From: Parapedobacter indicus
Lineage (GTDB): Bacteria; Bacteroidota; Bacteroidia; Sphingobacteriales; Sphingobacteriaceae
Reading direction: 5' to 3'
DNA length: 64,000 nucleotides
NCBI RefSeq assembly: GCF_900113765.1
Contig: NZ_FOQO01000003.1
Location: forward strand, 591,590-655,589
The translations under genes were made by a program, and so were the position numbers. The notes beneath the pieces are model-generated. The model worked only from the letters and a program-made list of their open reading frames with translations, was not told where the DNA came from and did not search any database. Numbering within the stretch: position 1 is the stretch's first letter; every line of letters starts with the position of its first letter. Shown piece by piece: positions 1-8,932 of the stretch.

Positions 1-874
1 TTTCTTCGATTTTATTTAGCCCACTCAGCGTAATGTAGCCCTGCTCGGCATTAAGTCTGCCACGTAACGAATCAAGAATGGTCTTGGGTTGTTCGTGGAT
101 TTCCTTAAGCATGAAATGGTCGTAGTTGCCTTTCTCGATGGCCGCCAGTTCGAGATCGAGTTTTTGCACAAAAGGCGTGATGCGCTCGTTGCCCAGATTT
201 TTCAAGATCAACTCATCAGGCCTGACGATGGCCAGTTCGTAATCGTTGATGTAGACCACCTCTTTGGTGTAGGCCAGCATGGGCGAAGCATCCGATCCCA
301 GAAAATGCTCTCCTTTTCCCACGCCGATCACCAGCGGACTCCCCTTCCGGGCGGCAATAATGGTATCGGGATGTTCGGTGTCGATCAGCAGAATCACATA
401 GGCGCCGGTAACCCGTTTGAGGGCTACGCGTACCGCTTCTTCCAACGAGCATTCGTTGTTACGTTTGATGTCTTCGATAAAGTTGAGCAGCACCTCCGAG
501 TCCGTATCGCTGTTAAACGTATAGCCTTTGCTGACCAATTCATCTTTGAGCTGCGCATAATTTTCAATGATGCCATTGTGAATCATCGCGATATTACCCG
601 ATGCAGAGTAATGGGGATGTGCATTGCGGTCGGACGGTTCGCCGTGGGTGGCCCACCGGGTATGGCCGATGCCGGTCGTGGAAGCAACCGGATGATCTCC
701 GGCATATTCCTTGAGCGCAGCCACCTTCCCTTGTTTTTTGTAAACCGCTAGGTGATTTCCCAAATGCAACGCAACCCCCGCGCTGTCATATCCGCGATAT
801 TCCAATTTTTTCAATCCATCTATCAGGATCGGATAAGCTTGTTTCTGGCCGGTGTAGCCTACGATTCCACACAT
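1..874 (-). CDS. glmS: Glucosamine--fructose-6-phosphate aminotransferase, N-terminal part (gene runs off the left edge)
   Basis: GlmS makes glucosamine-6-phosphate from fructose-6-phosphate and glutamine, the first step towards UDP-GlcNAc for peptidoglycan and lipid A, in the cytosol. The frame starts MCGIVGYTG, so removal of Met leaves the catalytic N-terminal Cys of a class II glutamine amidotransferase. GHTRWATHGEPSDRNAHPH, the HNGIIENY segment and SDTDSEVL are also typical of the family. About 291 residues are visible: the glutaminase domain and the linker. The two SIS sugar-isomerase domains lie outside the window. The start at 874 is fixed by the need for Cys at position 2. A housekeeping gene, not linked to the operons beside it. 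Confidence 0.95.
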   Translation of the reverse strand, partial: MCGIVGYTGQKQAYPILIDGLKKLEYRGYDSAGVALHLGNHLAVYKKQGKVAALKEYAGDHPVASTTGIGHTRWATHGEPSDRNAHPHYSASGNIAMIHNGIIENYAQLKDELVSKGYTFNSDTDSEVLLNFIEDIKRNNECSLEEAVRVALKRVTGAYVILLIDTEHPDTIIAARKGSPLVIGVGKGEHFLGSDASPMLAYTKEVVYINDYELAIVRPDELILKNLGNERITPFVQKLDLELAAIEKGNYDHFMLKEIHEQPKTILDSLRGRLNAEQGYITLSGLNKIEE

Positions 875-907
875 AAGTTTCCAAGTTAGTTTTCGCTAGA
901 GCGTCGG

Positions 908-915
908 CAAAAATA
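908..915 (-). promoter_or_regulatory. Candidate glmS promoter (-7 element)
   Basis: The minus strand reads TATTTTTG, matching the Bacteroidota -7 consensus TAnnTTTG, 33 bases upstream of the glmS ATG. A TTG lies 17 bases further upstream as a possible -33 element. Pattern match only. Confidence 0.45.
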
Positions 916-1134
916 GTGTTTTTAGTATTAATCAATCGGTTGTTTTGCTTTTTTTTGCCAAGCGCTCTCCAGTCTCCAAACTATCAACAGCTATCGGAGC
1001 CAGCAAAATGATATTGCATGTGCCCTTCAAGGGCTATTTTGCGTGCGACGCTTGTCACGGTGAGCACCATCGCTCAACAACTCCAGAGGTTAGATAAAGA
1101 ATAGTAGGAAGATTGCGTACACTACCCGCGTTGG

Positions 1135-2010
1135 TCAGTTTGTTATATTCAACAATTGCTTCCTGTATACTTTGGCACTCGCGCCGGTCAACAGTTTAAA
1201 CTGCCGATTGAAATGGGAAATGTTATTGTAGCCGACCTCGTAACCGATTTCTGAAATATTCAACGCTTGGTTCAACAGGAGCTTACATGCCTGCGTGATT
1301 CGGATTTCGTTTAAAAACTGCGTGCAGGTCTTGTGCACCCTCGTCTTAAAATATCGGCAAAACGACGCTTTATTCATATCGATGATCGACGCAAGTTGAT
1401 CCAGTGTAATCTCATGACGGTAATTCTCCATCATATAATCAATCACTTGGTTCAACCTCTCTGTCTCGAGTTTGCGGATATTTTTTGCGTAGAACGGTGT
1501 TGAAAGCAATTCGTATTCCTTGATTTTTGACAACGCATCCAATAGTTGGAGAAAATTAATCAATCGATCGAATCCCGAACTTAAGCATACCGCCTTCACC
1601 ATCTGCGATATCCTGGCATGATCTGTCCCCAGTATCGAAATCCCTTGTTGACCCAATTCGAACAATCGGGAAATATGATTGAGTTCCGGCAAGTCAAAAA
1701 AGCTATCGCCCAGTGCATCGGGAAGAAAATGGATCACGTACACGTCCACGTAAAATTCAGGGTTCCCCGCGTAGTATTCTTTGTCGTTTTTCCAAACATG
1801 GGGCAAGTTCGAACTGATGAACACCAAGTCGCCGTCTTCAAAGCGCGCAACATTGTCGCCCATTACCCGCAAGCCCCGGCTTTTCTCCACAAAAATGATT
1901 TCATGCTCCGGATGGTAATGCAACGGGTAATCCATATAGGGAGTAATCTCTCTTTTTACCGCAAATGAATAAAATAAATTGGGTGAGATCTTTTCCAGCT
2001 TTGGCTTCAT
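1135..2010 (-). CDS. AraC family transcriptional regulator
   Basis: A 291-residue cytosolic regulator, probably sensing a sugar. Residues about 20-100 form a cupin-like sensor domain (HYHPEHEIIFVEKSRG, then GDLVFISSNLPHVW). Residues about 185-285 hold the two AraC helix-turn-helix motifs: ITLDQLASIIDMNKASFCRYF and ISEIGYEVGYNNISHFNRQF. Length and domain order are normal for the family. It is divergent from the sugar-transporter operon that begins at 2208, and facing -7 elements sit in the shared intergenic region, so it is the likely regulator of that operon. The inducer cannot be read from the sequence. Confidence 0.9.
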   Translation of the reverse strand: MKPKLEKISPNLFYSFAVKREITPYMDYPLHYHPEHEIIFVEKSRGLRVMGDNVARFEDGDLVFISSNLPHVWKNDKEYYAGNPEFYVDVYVIHFLPDALGDSFFDLPELNHISRLFELGQQGISILGTDHARISQMVKAVCLSSGFDRLINFLQLLDALSKIKEYELLSTPFYAKNIRKLETERLNQVIDYMMENYRHEITLDQLASIIDMNKASFCRYFKTRVHKTCTQFLNEIRITQACKLLLNQALNISEIGYEVGYNNISHFNRQFKLLTGASAKVYRKQLLNITN

Positions 2011-2056
2011 ACTGCGCTTCTATTACACACATCAATCATTTTTACCCCATAATATG

Positions 2057-2064
2057 CAAACATA
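2057..2064 (-). promoter_or_regulatory. Candidate promoter of the AraC regulator gene
   Basis: The minus strand reads TATGTTTG (TAnnTTTG consensus), 46 bases upstream of the regulator ATG, in the region shared with the divergent transporter operon. No clear -33 TTG at the usual distance. Confidence 0.4.
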
Positions 2065-2112
2065 GTGTCTTTTTTTGAAAACCTCGTCGTTTTTCTGTGA
2101 TCGATGTGCGTC

Positions 2113-2120
2113 TACCTTTG
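2113..2120 (+). promoter_or_regulatory. Candidate promoter of the sugar-catabolic/SusCD operon
   Basis: TACCTTTG matches the Bacteroidota -7 consensus about 88 bases before the transporter ATG. The -33 region (GTTTTTCTG) is weak, as expected of a promoter that needs an activator such as the neighbouring AraC protein. Confidence 0.4.
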
Positions 2121-2207
2121 CTGTATACAGTAACCAATAATAGGCAAAGTCATAAATTGATTAGCGGAGGCGTAGACAGCTGACAACATTGGATTAATTT
2201 TATCGCC

Positions 2208-3569
2208 ATGATGAAAATTAACATATTCTACATTGCCAAAATAGCCGTTGTAGCTTCCGTTGGCGGATTTCTCTTCGGATTTGACCTTGTCATCATTGCC
2301 GGCGCCCTTCCTTTTTTGAAAACCGAGTTCCAGTTATCCGAAGCGATGCAGGGATTCGCCGTCAGCAGTGCGATTTTGGGTTGTGTTATCGGGCCTATCG
2401 GTGGTCTGTGGTTCACCGATCGATGGGGCCGTAAGAAAACGATGATGTTTTCCGGTGTGCTGTTTATGGTATCATCCGTCGGCTGTGCGATCGCATGGGG
2501 ATTGTGGGATTTCTCTTTTTATCGGTTTCTGGGGGGATTGGGCATTGGTTTAGCGATGATTTCCTCGCCAATCTATATCGCCGAATTGGCTCCCACCCAC
2601 CTTCGGGGCATATTGGTCAATGTCAATCAATTATCCAACGTGATCGGCATCAACATGGCCGTAATTTCGTGTTACCTTTTCTCTTTTGACGGATGGGGCT
2701 GGCGGTGGATGATGGCATCGGAAGTCATACCCACAGGGATCCTGATACTCGGTTTGTTGGTCATTCCCGAAAGCCCGAGGTGGCTGGTGCTAAAAGGTCA
2801 GATCAACGCAGCCGATCGTATTCTTACCAGGATCTATGATAAAGAAATGGCGGCTGCGGAGGTACAGCGTATCAAAGCCAGCAATCAAATGGCGCACGAG
2901 AGCAGTTTTAAAACGCTTCTATCCCCCGGAATTAAAGCAGCGCTGATCATCGCCATCTTACTCATGGTGTTGCAGCAAATCAACGGTGTCAATATGCTGC
3001 TTCTCTACGCTCCCAGCATCCTGATGGATGCCGGTGTCAGCATGGGTTCCCATGCCATATTGAGTTCACTCCCGGTATATGGTTTTATCCTGGTGTGTAC
3101 GCTGTTGTCCTTTCCGCTCATTCGCAAATTCAATCGGCGCACGCTGCTCGTAAGCAGTGTATCCTTCATGGCGATTGGGCATATTGTCATGGCCATCAAC
3201 TTTCAGCAAGGGTGGCCGCCCCTCTTCGCCCTGTTCCCGATGTTGATCGGTGCCGGTGCATTTACGCTCGGATTAGCGCCGCTGGGCTGGATCATTCTTT
3301 CTGAAATTTTTCCCAATCACATCCGCGGAAAGGCCACTGCGGTCGTGTGTATCTTTCTCTACCTGGCGTCTTTTGTTACCGCGCAATTTTTTCCGGTGCT
3401 TACGCAATGGTTTATCACAACCAACGGTAATCCCGCCGGTGTATACTGGATCTTTGCCAGTATCTGCACTGCTGGAGCACTTTTCTGCTGGTTCAAGGTA
3501 CCCGAAACCAAAGGGCTTAGCCTAGAGAAAATCGGCGAGTTTTGGCAAAACAACATTCGAAACAAATAA
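2208..3569 (+). CDS. MFS sugar porter (sugar:proton symporter family)
   Basis: A 453-residue inner-membrane transporter with about 12 hydrophobic helices. The sugar-porter signatures are all present: DRWGRKK in the loop after helix 2, PESPRWLVLKGQ after helix 6, QQINGVNMLLLYAP in helix 7 and PETKGLSLEKIGEFW at the C-terminus. These mark the family of XylE, AraE and inositol transporters; the substrate is not determined. First gene of a plus-strand operon; the isomerase-like gene follows 21 bases later. An alternative start one codon downstream (2211) is equally possible. It probably takes up monosaccharide released in the periplasm by the downstream SusC/SusD and hydrolase products. Confidence 0.92.
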   Translation: MMKINIFYIAKIAVVASVGGFLFGFDLVIIAGALPFLKTEFQLSEAMQGFAVSSAILGCVIGPIGGLWFTDRWGRKKTMMFSGVLFMVSSVGCAIAWGLWDFSFYRFLGGLGIGLAMISSPIYIAELAPTHLRGILVNVNQLSNVIGINMAVISCYLFSFDGWGWRWMMASEVIPTGILILGLLVIPESPRWLVLKGQINAADRILTRIYDKEMAAAEVQRIKASNQMAHESSFKTLLSPGIKAALIIAILLMVLQQINGVNMLLLYAPSILMDAGVSMGSHAILSSLPVYGFILVCTLLSFPLIRKFNRRTLLVSSVSFMAIGHIVMAINFQQGWPPLFALFPMLIGAGAFTLGLAPLGWIILSEIFPNHIRGKATAVVCIFLYLASFVTAQFFPVLTQWFITTNGNPAGVYWIFASICTAGALFCWFKVPETKGLSLEKIGEFWQNNIRNK

Positions 3570-3590
3570 TATCCTATCAAGTATCCGATA

Positions 3591-4967
3591 ATGAATCAAA
3601 CAGAAAAGAAGATTGCTTTTGTACCTTTTGGCGAAATAAACTCACCCAGGGAACTGATTGCGCAAATGGCCGCAGCGGCTCTGGAAGAAGTGAAAGGACT
3701 GGGGTATGCGGTGGTATCCACCGACCTCGTGACCGATGATGAAGCGGGCACAGACGTCGCCCGAGCGTTGCACGACCTCGATGGCCAGTCGTTCGATGCG
3801 CTGATTGTCTGCCTCACCGGTTGGATCCCTTCCCATGCGGTTATCTCCATTACCGATCCGCATCGGCAGGTTCCCATGGTGTTGTGGGGATTGGCCGGAA
3901 AGCGGACGAACGGGCATATCGTAACCACCGCCGCACAAGCGGGCACCTCAGCGCTGCGGAAAGTTTTTGCGGACCTGGGGTATCGATTCACCTATTTATA
4001 TAACATCATAGACAATCCGTCACCCTTGGAGAAAATCGACAGTTTCATCCAGGCTGCATTCGCCCAAAAAGCGCTTCGGTCCACGAAAATTGGCATGGTC
4101 GGCTTCCGGGATATGCGGCTTTATAACACGCTATACGAGGGCGTATCCCTAAAGAGCAAACTGGGTATCGAGGTCGAGTTTGTCGAAATGCTCGAGGTCG
4201 TAAAAGCCAGCGAGCGCGTGGAAGCGTCTGCTGTAACGGCAGTACTCAACACCATCCAAACAGCCTGGAATTTTCAGGGCACGGTTGACCGACAATTTCT
4301 GGAGCAAGGCATCGCTTATTACCTCGCCATCCGGAAAATAGCCCTCGAAAAAGGGTTGGATGCGATTTCGCTCAAAGATGTGGACGGCATGAAAAAATTA
4401 CTAAGCTATCCGCCTGCCGTCGTATTCATGCTATTGGCGGATGAAGCAGGTCTATGCACCATTCCGGAAAACGACGTAATGGGCGCAGTAACCCAGCTGA
4501 TTGTCAAGCAGCTGACCGGACAAAGTGCCGCTTATCTTGAGTTCTATGAATATTTTGAAGACAGCGTATTAATGGGCGTGCCGGACTATGTTCCCGCCGA
4601 AGTTGTACAGGAACGAGTAAACGTATTGCCGGCGGCATTTGGTCAAATCAGCGGGGGCTTGCTTAACGTTTCTTCCATGCGGGAAGGCAGGCTGACCATT
4701 GCCCGGCTTTCCAACACCGGGACAGCGTATACCATGCATATCGCGACGGGGGAAGGGCACTTGTGTTCCTGGGAGGAAGCCGGGTGGACACAACCGGCTC
4801 CCCAATTACCAAGCTTGCTGATTAAGCTGGATACAAAAACGGAACAATTTGTCCAACAGATATCCGGCCAGCACTACATTTTGGCCTATGGCGACTGTAC
4901 ATCGCTTTTGGTTGATTTCTGCCGCCTGAACGACATCGAAATTATTTTGCATCACGCCGCCAACTGA
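3591..4967 (+). CDS. L-fucose/L-arabinose isomerase-like protein
   Basis: 458 residues that resemble the FucI/AraA-type sugar isomerase superfamily. The N-terminal half has alternating strands and helices (KIAFVPFG, FDALIVCLTGW, VPMVLWGLAG) and a second Rossmann-like block begins at KIGMVGFRDMRLYNTLYEG. The C-terminal third has a beta-rich segment with MHIATGEGH, as in this family, where it closes the active site. Cytosolic, no signal peptide. It lies between a sugar transporter and a PfkB kinase, so it probably acts on the imported sugar or a derivative. The exact reaction is uncertain: many members of this group are not true fucose or arabinose isomerases. Confidence 0.75.
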   Translation: MNQTEKKIAFVPFGEINSPRELIAQMAAAALEEVKGLGYAVVSTDLVTDDEAGTDVARALHDLDGQSFDALIVCLTGWIPSHAVISITDPHRQVPMVLWGLAGKRTNGHIVTTAAQAGTSALRKVFADLGYRFTYLYNIIDNPSPLEKIDSFIQAAFAQKALRSTKIGMVGFRDMRLYNTLYEGVSLKSKLGIEVEFVEMLEVVKASERVEASAVTAVLNTIQTAWNFQGTVDRQFLEQGIAYYLAIRKIALEKGLDAISLKDVDGMKKLLSYPPAVVFMLLADEAGLCTIPENDVMGAVTQLIVKQLTGQSAAYLEFYEYFEDSVLMGVPDYVPAEVVQERVNVLPAAFGQISGGLLNVSSMREGRLTIARLSNTGTAYTMHIATGEGHLCSWEEAGWTQPAPQLPSLLIKLDTKTEQFVQQISGQHYILAYGDCTSLLVDFCRLNDIEIILHHAAN

Positions 4968-4979
4968 CCGTAGCTTAGA

Positions 4980-6071
4980 ATGGATAAGACAGTTGATATT
5001 TTCGTCTGCGGGTACTTATGCGTTGATCTGACGCCGGCTTTTAAAACGGAGGTCACCTTCCAGCCCGGCACCCTCACGGAGCTCAATGGAATGACCTTTT
5101 CGCTGGGTGGCGCCGTAGGCAATACCGGATTGGTTCTACATCGGTTTGGCAAAAAGGTGCTATTAAACAGTCTCATTGGAGATGACCATCTGGGTCGTTA
5201 CATCTCGGATTGCCTGGATGAATATGGCGTGGCAAACAGCATCCAGAAAACCACCCATGCCGGAACGGCCTTCGGGATTGTGCTGGCCCCACCCGCCATC
5301 GATCGTCTATTTCTCGAATATCCGGGAAGCAGCCGATTCTTTGACCTGGCACGTGTCGACATCGAGAATGTGAAATCCAGTAAATTACTACATTTCGGTT
5401 ACCTGCCCTTGTTGCAACATTTCTTCCATGCGAAGGGCGAGCAATTGGTCGAACTGTTTCAGCAAGCTAAGCGAAGTGGAACGGTCACTTCCATGGATCT
5501 GAGTTTACCCGATCCGACCGGTGAGACACAGGAAATTGACTGGCATGAAATTCTGACGCGCGTCTTGCCCTATACGGATATCCTGCTTCCCAGCATTGAA
5601 GAAATCCTATACATGACGATGCCGGATGTATATCGTGAACTATGTGAAAAACACGGAGAAGCACAGGTATTGGATCGGGTTTCGCCAGAGACGATACAAA
5701 GCGTAGGCCGGATGCTTCTGCGCTACGGCGTCAAAATCGTGTTGATTAAAATGGCTCACCGCGGTGCCTATCTGTTCACAGGCAATCTCACGGACGAAAA
5801 AAATGGACTCCTGGAATTGGATACCGAACAATGGAGTAATCTCACCCTGTACTGCCCCGCCTATGCGGCAGATAGGCAACGGATAACCAATGCTTCCGGT
5901 GCGGGTGATACGGCGGTCGCAGCCTTTCTAGCTGCGCTTCTCGAAGGTGTTACGCCACAAATGGCTGTGAAGTTAAGCACCGCGGCGGGAAGAGAAAGCT
6001 TGTACTGTAACGACCTGTATACGGAACTGCCCGATTGGGAAGATATTTATCATTTAGCAATAACTAATTAA
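4980..6071 (+). CDS. PfkB family carbohydrate kinase
   Basis: 363 residues, ribokinase/fructokinase fold, cytosolic. The N-terminal PfkB signature region is MTFSLGGAVGNTGLVLHRFG, and the C-terminal signature is NASGAGDTAVAAFLAALLEG, whose Asp in GAGD is the catalytic base in this family. It would phosphorylate a sugar or sugar acid using ATP. Longer than a typical ribokinase (about 310 residues) because of an insertion around residues 195-230. It starts 12 bases after the isomerase-like gene and ends 7 bases before the aminotransferase, so it is clearly in the operon. Substrate unknown. Confidence 0.88.
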   Translation: MDKTVDIFVCGYLCVDLTPAFKTEVTFQPGTLTELNGMTFSLGGAVGNTGLVLHRFGKKVLLNSLIGDDHLGRYISDCLDEYGVANSIQKTTHAGTAFGIVLAPPAIDRLFLEYPGSSRFFDLARVDIENVKSSKLLHFGYLPLLQHFFHAKGEQLVELFQQAKRSGTVTSMDLSLPDPTGETQEIDWHEILTRVLPYTDILLPSIEEILYMTMPDVYRELCEKHGEAQVLDRVSPETIQSVGRMLLRYGVKIVLIKMAHRGAYLFTGNLTDEKNGLLELDTEQWSNLTLYCPAYAADRQRITNASGAGDTAVAAFLAALLEGVTPQMAVKLSTAAGRESLYCNDLYTELPDWEDIYHLAITN

Positions 6072-6078
6072 TGTAATC

Positions 6079-7467
6079 ATGGAAATCCTAACAGCGACTA
6101 ATAAGGATTGGTGGAAAGCCAGCGCAGACCAACTGCCGCAGATCATCCACGAACCACCGGGCCCGGTGTCTAAGCAGATGCATGCCAACACCGAAAAATA
6201 CATGCGCGGACTCAGCGGACAGGTGAAATTGTTTCCGGTATGTTTTGAAGAGGGGCATGGTATTTCGCTTACCGATTCCGACGGCAATCGCTACCTCGAC
6301 TTTTCGTCGGGTATCTACGTAACCTCGCTGGGTCATTGCCACCCAAAAATTTCATCGGCTATTTCGCATTGGGCGAACCGGCTGATGAACATGCACGATT
6401 TTACCACGCCGGTAAAAGAAAAGCTGCTGGAAAAATTGGTGGGGGTCTTACCCGCCGGACTGAACTCCGTGCAGCTCTTCAGCGATGGCGCTACCGCCGT
6501 TGAGGCGGGCATACGGGCCGCACGTGCCATCACGGGCAAACACGAGTTCATTTCCTGTTTCCGCGATTTCCATGGCAAAACCATGGCCGCTGTCAGCTGT
6601 GGCCAAATGATCCGTGGCGATGTTCACAGCTATGGGCCTACCCGGGCTCCCGGTTTCTATATGGTTCCCCGTCCGGATCCCTATCGGCCCCTTTGGACAA
6701 AACCCGACGGCACACTGGATACCGATGCCTACATCCGGTTTTATGAACAGTTCATCCAGGAATCTACCGTGGGAAATCTGGCTGCATTTGTCCTGGAACC
6801 CGCGCAGGGATGGGCTGGCTCCATCTTCCCGCCGGATGACTTCTTTCCGAAGCTGCGAGCCCTTTGCGATCAGAAAGGTGTCTTGCTGTTTGACGACGAA
6901 GTGCTGGCCGGCATGGGCCGTACCGGCGAATGGCTTACCCTCAATCACTGGGACGTGGTGCCCGACATCGTGACCTTTGGTAAGTCCTTTGGCAATGGGT
7001 TTCCGGTTACCGCCCTGGTAGTCAAAGAAGAATACGCCGAAGCCCTCGACAAAATATCCGGCTCTTCGAGCTATGGGGGCAATCCGATGGCCTGCGCCGC
7101 GGCCCTGGCTTCGCTGGAGGTCATCGAGGAAGAAAACTTGTTGGAAAATGCCAGGCACGTCGGCGAGAAGATGATGGCAAGGATGCGACGGATGAAGGAC
7201 AGCCACCCCATCATCGGAGACGTAAAAGGCAAGGGCTTCTTGCTGGGGATCGAGCTAGTGAAAGACAAACAGACCAAAGAGCCCTTTGACAAAGCGGGGC
7301 AATTGGTCTACCAGAAAGCATTCCGCAAGGGGCTGGCCTGGATTCCGGCGGGCCATATCCTGCGCATGTCGCCCCCCTTGATCATGGATGAGCACTTCGC
7401 CATGCTGGGACTGGATATCATTGAAGAATCGATATACGAGGTTGAGAAAGAATTCGGATACCATTAA
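6079..7467 (+). CDS. Class III (ornithine/GABA-type) PLP-dependent aminotransferase
   Basis: 462 residues of the aspartate aminotransferase superfamily, subgroup III. Visible marks are FLDFSSGIYVTSLGHCHPKI near the N-terminus, the LFDDEVLAGMGRTGEW block containing the PLP-ring Asp, and TFGKSFGNGFPVTAL with the Lys that forms the PLP Schiff base. The enzyme would move an amino group between an omega-amine or amino sugar and a keto acid. Finding it between a PfkB kinase and a ceramidase-type hydrolase in a SusCD operon suggests that the substrate is an amino-containing sugar or polyol; this is inference only. Confidence 0.88.
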   Translation: MEILTATNKDWWKASADQLPQIIHEPPGPVSKQMHANTEKYMRGLSGQVKLFPVCFEEGHGISLTDSDGNRYLDFSSGIYVTSLGHCHPKISSAISHWANRLMNMHDFTTPVKEKLLEKLVGVLPAGLNSVQLFSDGATAVEAGIRAARAITGKHEFISCFRDFHGKTMAAVSCGQMIRGDVHSYGPTRAPGFYMVPRPDPYRPLWTKPDGTLDTDAYIRFYEQFIQESTVGNLAAFVLEPAQGWAGSIFPPDDFFPKLRALCDQKGVLLFDDEVLAGMGRTGEWLTLNHWDVVPDIVTFGKSFGNGFPVTALVVKEEYAEALDKISGSSSYGGNPMACAAALASLEVIEEENLLENARHVGEKMMARMRRMKDSHPIIGDVKGKGFLLGIELVKDKQTKEPFDKAGQLVYQKAFRKGLAWIPAGHILRMSPPLIMDEHFAMLGLDIIEESIYEVEKEFGYH

Positions 7468-7477
7468 ATCGCAAAAA

Positions 7478-8905
7478 ATGTCAACGATCAACGAACTTTA
7501 CATGGGATGGGCCAGTTCGGATATTACTCCCGAAGGGCCGGTTTCCCTTTTCGGACAATATTACGAACGCATCTCCACGCATGTGCAAAGTGCACTTACG
7601 GCCACTGCATGGGCCCTGGAAGCACCGGGTGCAGGCCACGACGGTCAGGCTATTCTGATTTCTCTCGACCTGTTATGGTGTACAACGGCGCTTCAAGAGG
7701 CCGTGCGGGCATCCGTATCGAAACAACTGCCCGATTTCGATCCACGCAAGCTGCTCATCTTTGCCACGCATACGCACTCCGGACCCGAACCGCGTGCTGA
7801 CGATGAATACGGCAGGTTTTTGGTAGCCCGTCTCACAGAGACTGCCGTTGCGGCATGGCAACGGCGCTCACCCAGTCACGGGGTTACACCCGCCACCACG
7901 TATGCCCCCATCGGTCACAACCGGCGGGTGCAATATGCCGACGGCACCACCGAAATGTACGGAGCGGTTGACCGGGAGGACTTCATCGGACTGGAAGGCC
8001 CCGAAGATGCGTCGATGGACCTGCTATTCTGTTGGGGTCCGAACAACCAGCTCGAAGGCATTGTGATCAATGTGCCCTGCCCTGCCCAGGTGACCGAAGC
8101 GAAATATTATGTTTCGGCAGATTATTGGAACGAGGTGCGGCGGCGTCTGCGGGAGCGCTTCTCTCCGGATCTTTTTATCCTTGCCCAATGCGGCGCGGCA
8201 GGCGATATCTCACCCCGGGATCTGCCGCGGGGATATTCAACGGAAGCGCCAAACATGTGGGAGTGGGAAGGAGCCGCCGAAATCGGCAGGCGAATCGAAC
8301 GGGCTGTATCCGATGCGTATGATCAGGTGCGGGATACGCGGGAGCGGCACCCGGTCTTCCGGCATCTTGTCGAAGATGTGGACTTGCCCCTGAGAAACGT
8401 CACGCACGAAGCGTACGAGCAGGCACGCCGTATCGTGGAAGAAATCCGATCGCGGGAACCGGCAGATCCGGCATCGCCCCAGACCGCATGGAACCGCTTT
8501 CTTGCCGAAATAAAAGCCAATGAAAAAACCAAGAGCCACGGCCCCTGGGATAACAAAAAGAGCGACTATGGTGTGCTCCGAAAGATGGAACTGGAAATGG
8601 AGCAATATGACAGCCATCCAAAAAAGCAGTACTACCGTACCGAAATCCACGTCGTCCGTCTTGGCAGTGTTGTATTTGCCTCGAATCCCTTCGAGCTGTT
8701 CGTGGATTACGGGTTGATCATCAAAGGACGAAGTGTCTTTAATCGCACCCTGTTAATCCAACTGAGCGGTGACTATGCCGATTACCTGCCGACACCCCGA
8801 GCGCTTGCCGGTGGTGGCTACAGTGCCATGGCAACGGCGGTAGGTCCGGAGGGCGGCTATCTGCTGGTCGAAAAAACCCTTGCCCTGATAAATGAAGTGA
8901 ATTGA
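7478..8905 (+). CDS. Neutral/alkaline ceramidase-type hydrolase domain protein
   Basis: 475 residues starting MSTINELYMGWASSDITPEG, the usual opening of the neutral/alkaline non-lysosomal ceramidase N-terminal domain. The motif ATHTHSGPEPR carries the paired His residues expected to bind Zn. I chose the ATG at 7478, 10 bases after the aminotransferase stop; the open frame extends upstream to 7388, but that would overlap the preceding gene by 80 bases. No signal peptide is visible, unlike secreted ceramidases. Many bacterial members of this family sit in sugar operons and probably hydrolyse other amides or esters, so a ceramide substrate should not be assumed. Confidence 0.8.
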   Translation: MSTINELYMGWASSDITPEGPVSLFGQYYERISTHVQSALTATAWALEAPGAGHDGQAILISLDLLWCTTALQEAVRASVSKQLPDFDPRKLLIFATHTHSGPEPRADDEYGRFLVARLTETAVAAWQRRSPSHGVTPATTYAPIGHNRRVQYADGTTEMYGAVDREDFIGLEGPEDASMDLLFCWGPNNQLEGIVINVPCPAQVTEAKYYVSADYWNEVRRRLRERFSPDLFILAQCGAAGDISPRDLPRGYSTEAPNMWEWEGAAEIGRRIERAVSDAYDQVRDTRERHPVFRHLVEDVDLPLRNVTHEAYEQARRIVEEIRSREPADPASPQTAWNRFLAEIKANEKTKSHGPWDNKKSDYGVLRKMELEMEQYDSHPKKQYYRTEIHVVRLGSVVFASNPFELFVDYGLIIKGRSVFNRTLLIQLSGDYADYLPTPRALAGGGYSAMATAVGPEGGYLLVEKTLALINEVN

Positions 8906-8932
8906 TTTTAGTTTGAACCAAGTTTAACAATT

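Noticed and set aside
89..751. Plus-strand frame of 220 codons at the left edge
   Set aside because: It lies opposite glmS, whose motifs on the minus strand are unmistakable.
6448..7206. Minus-strand frame of 252 codons
   Set aside because: Shadow of the class III aminotransferase gene; no domain seen in its translation.
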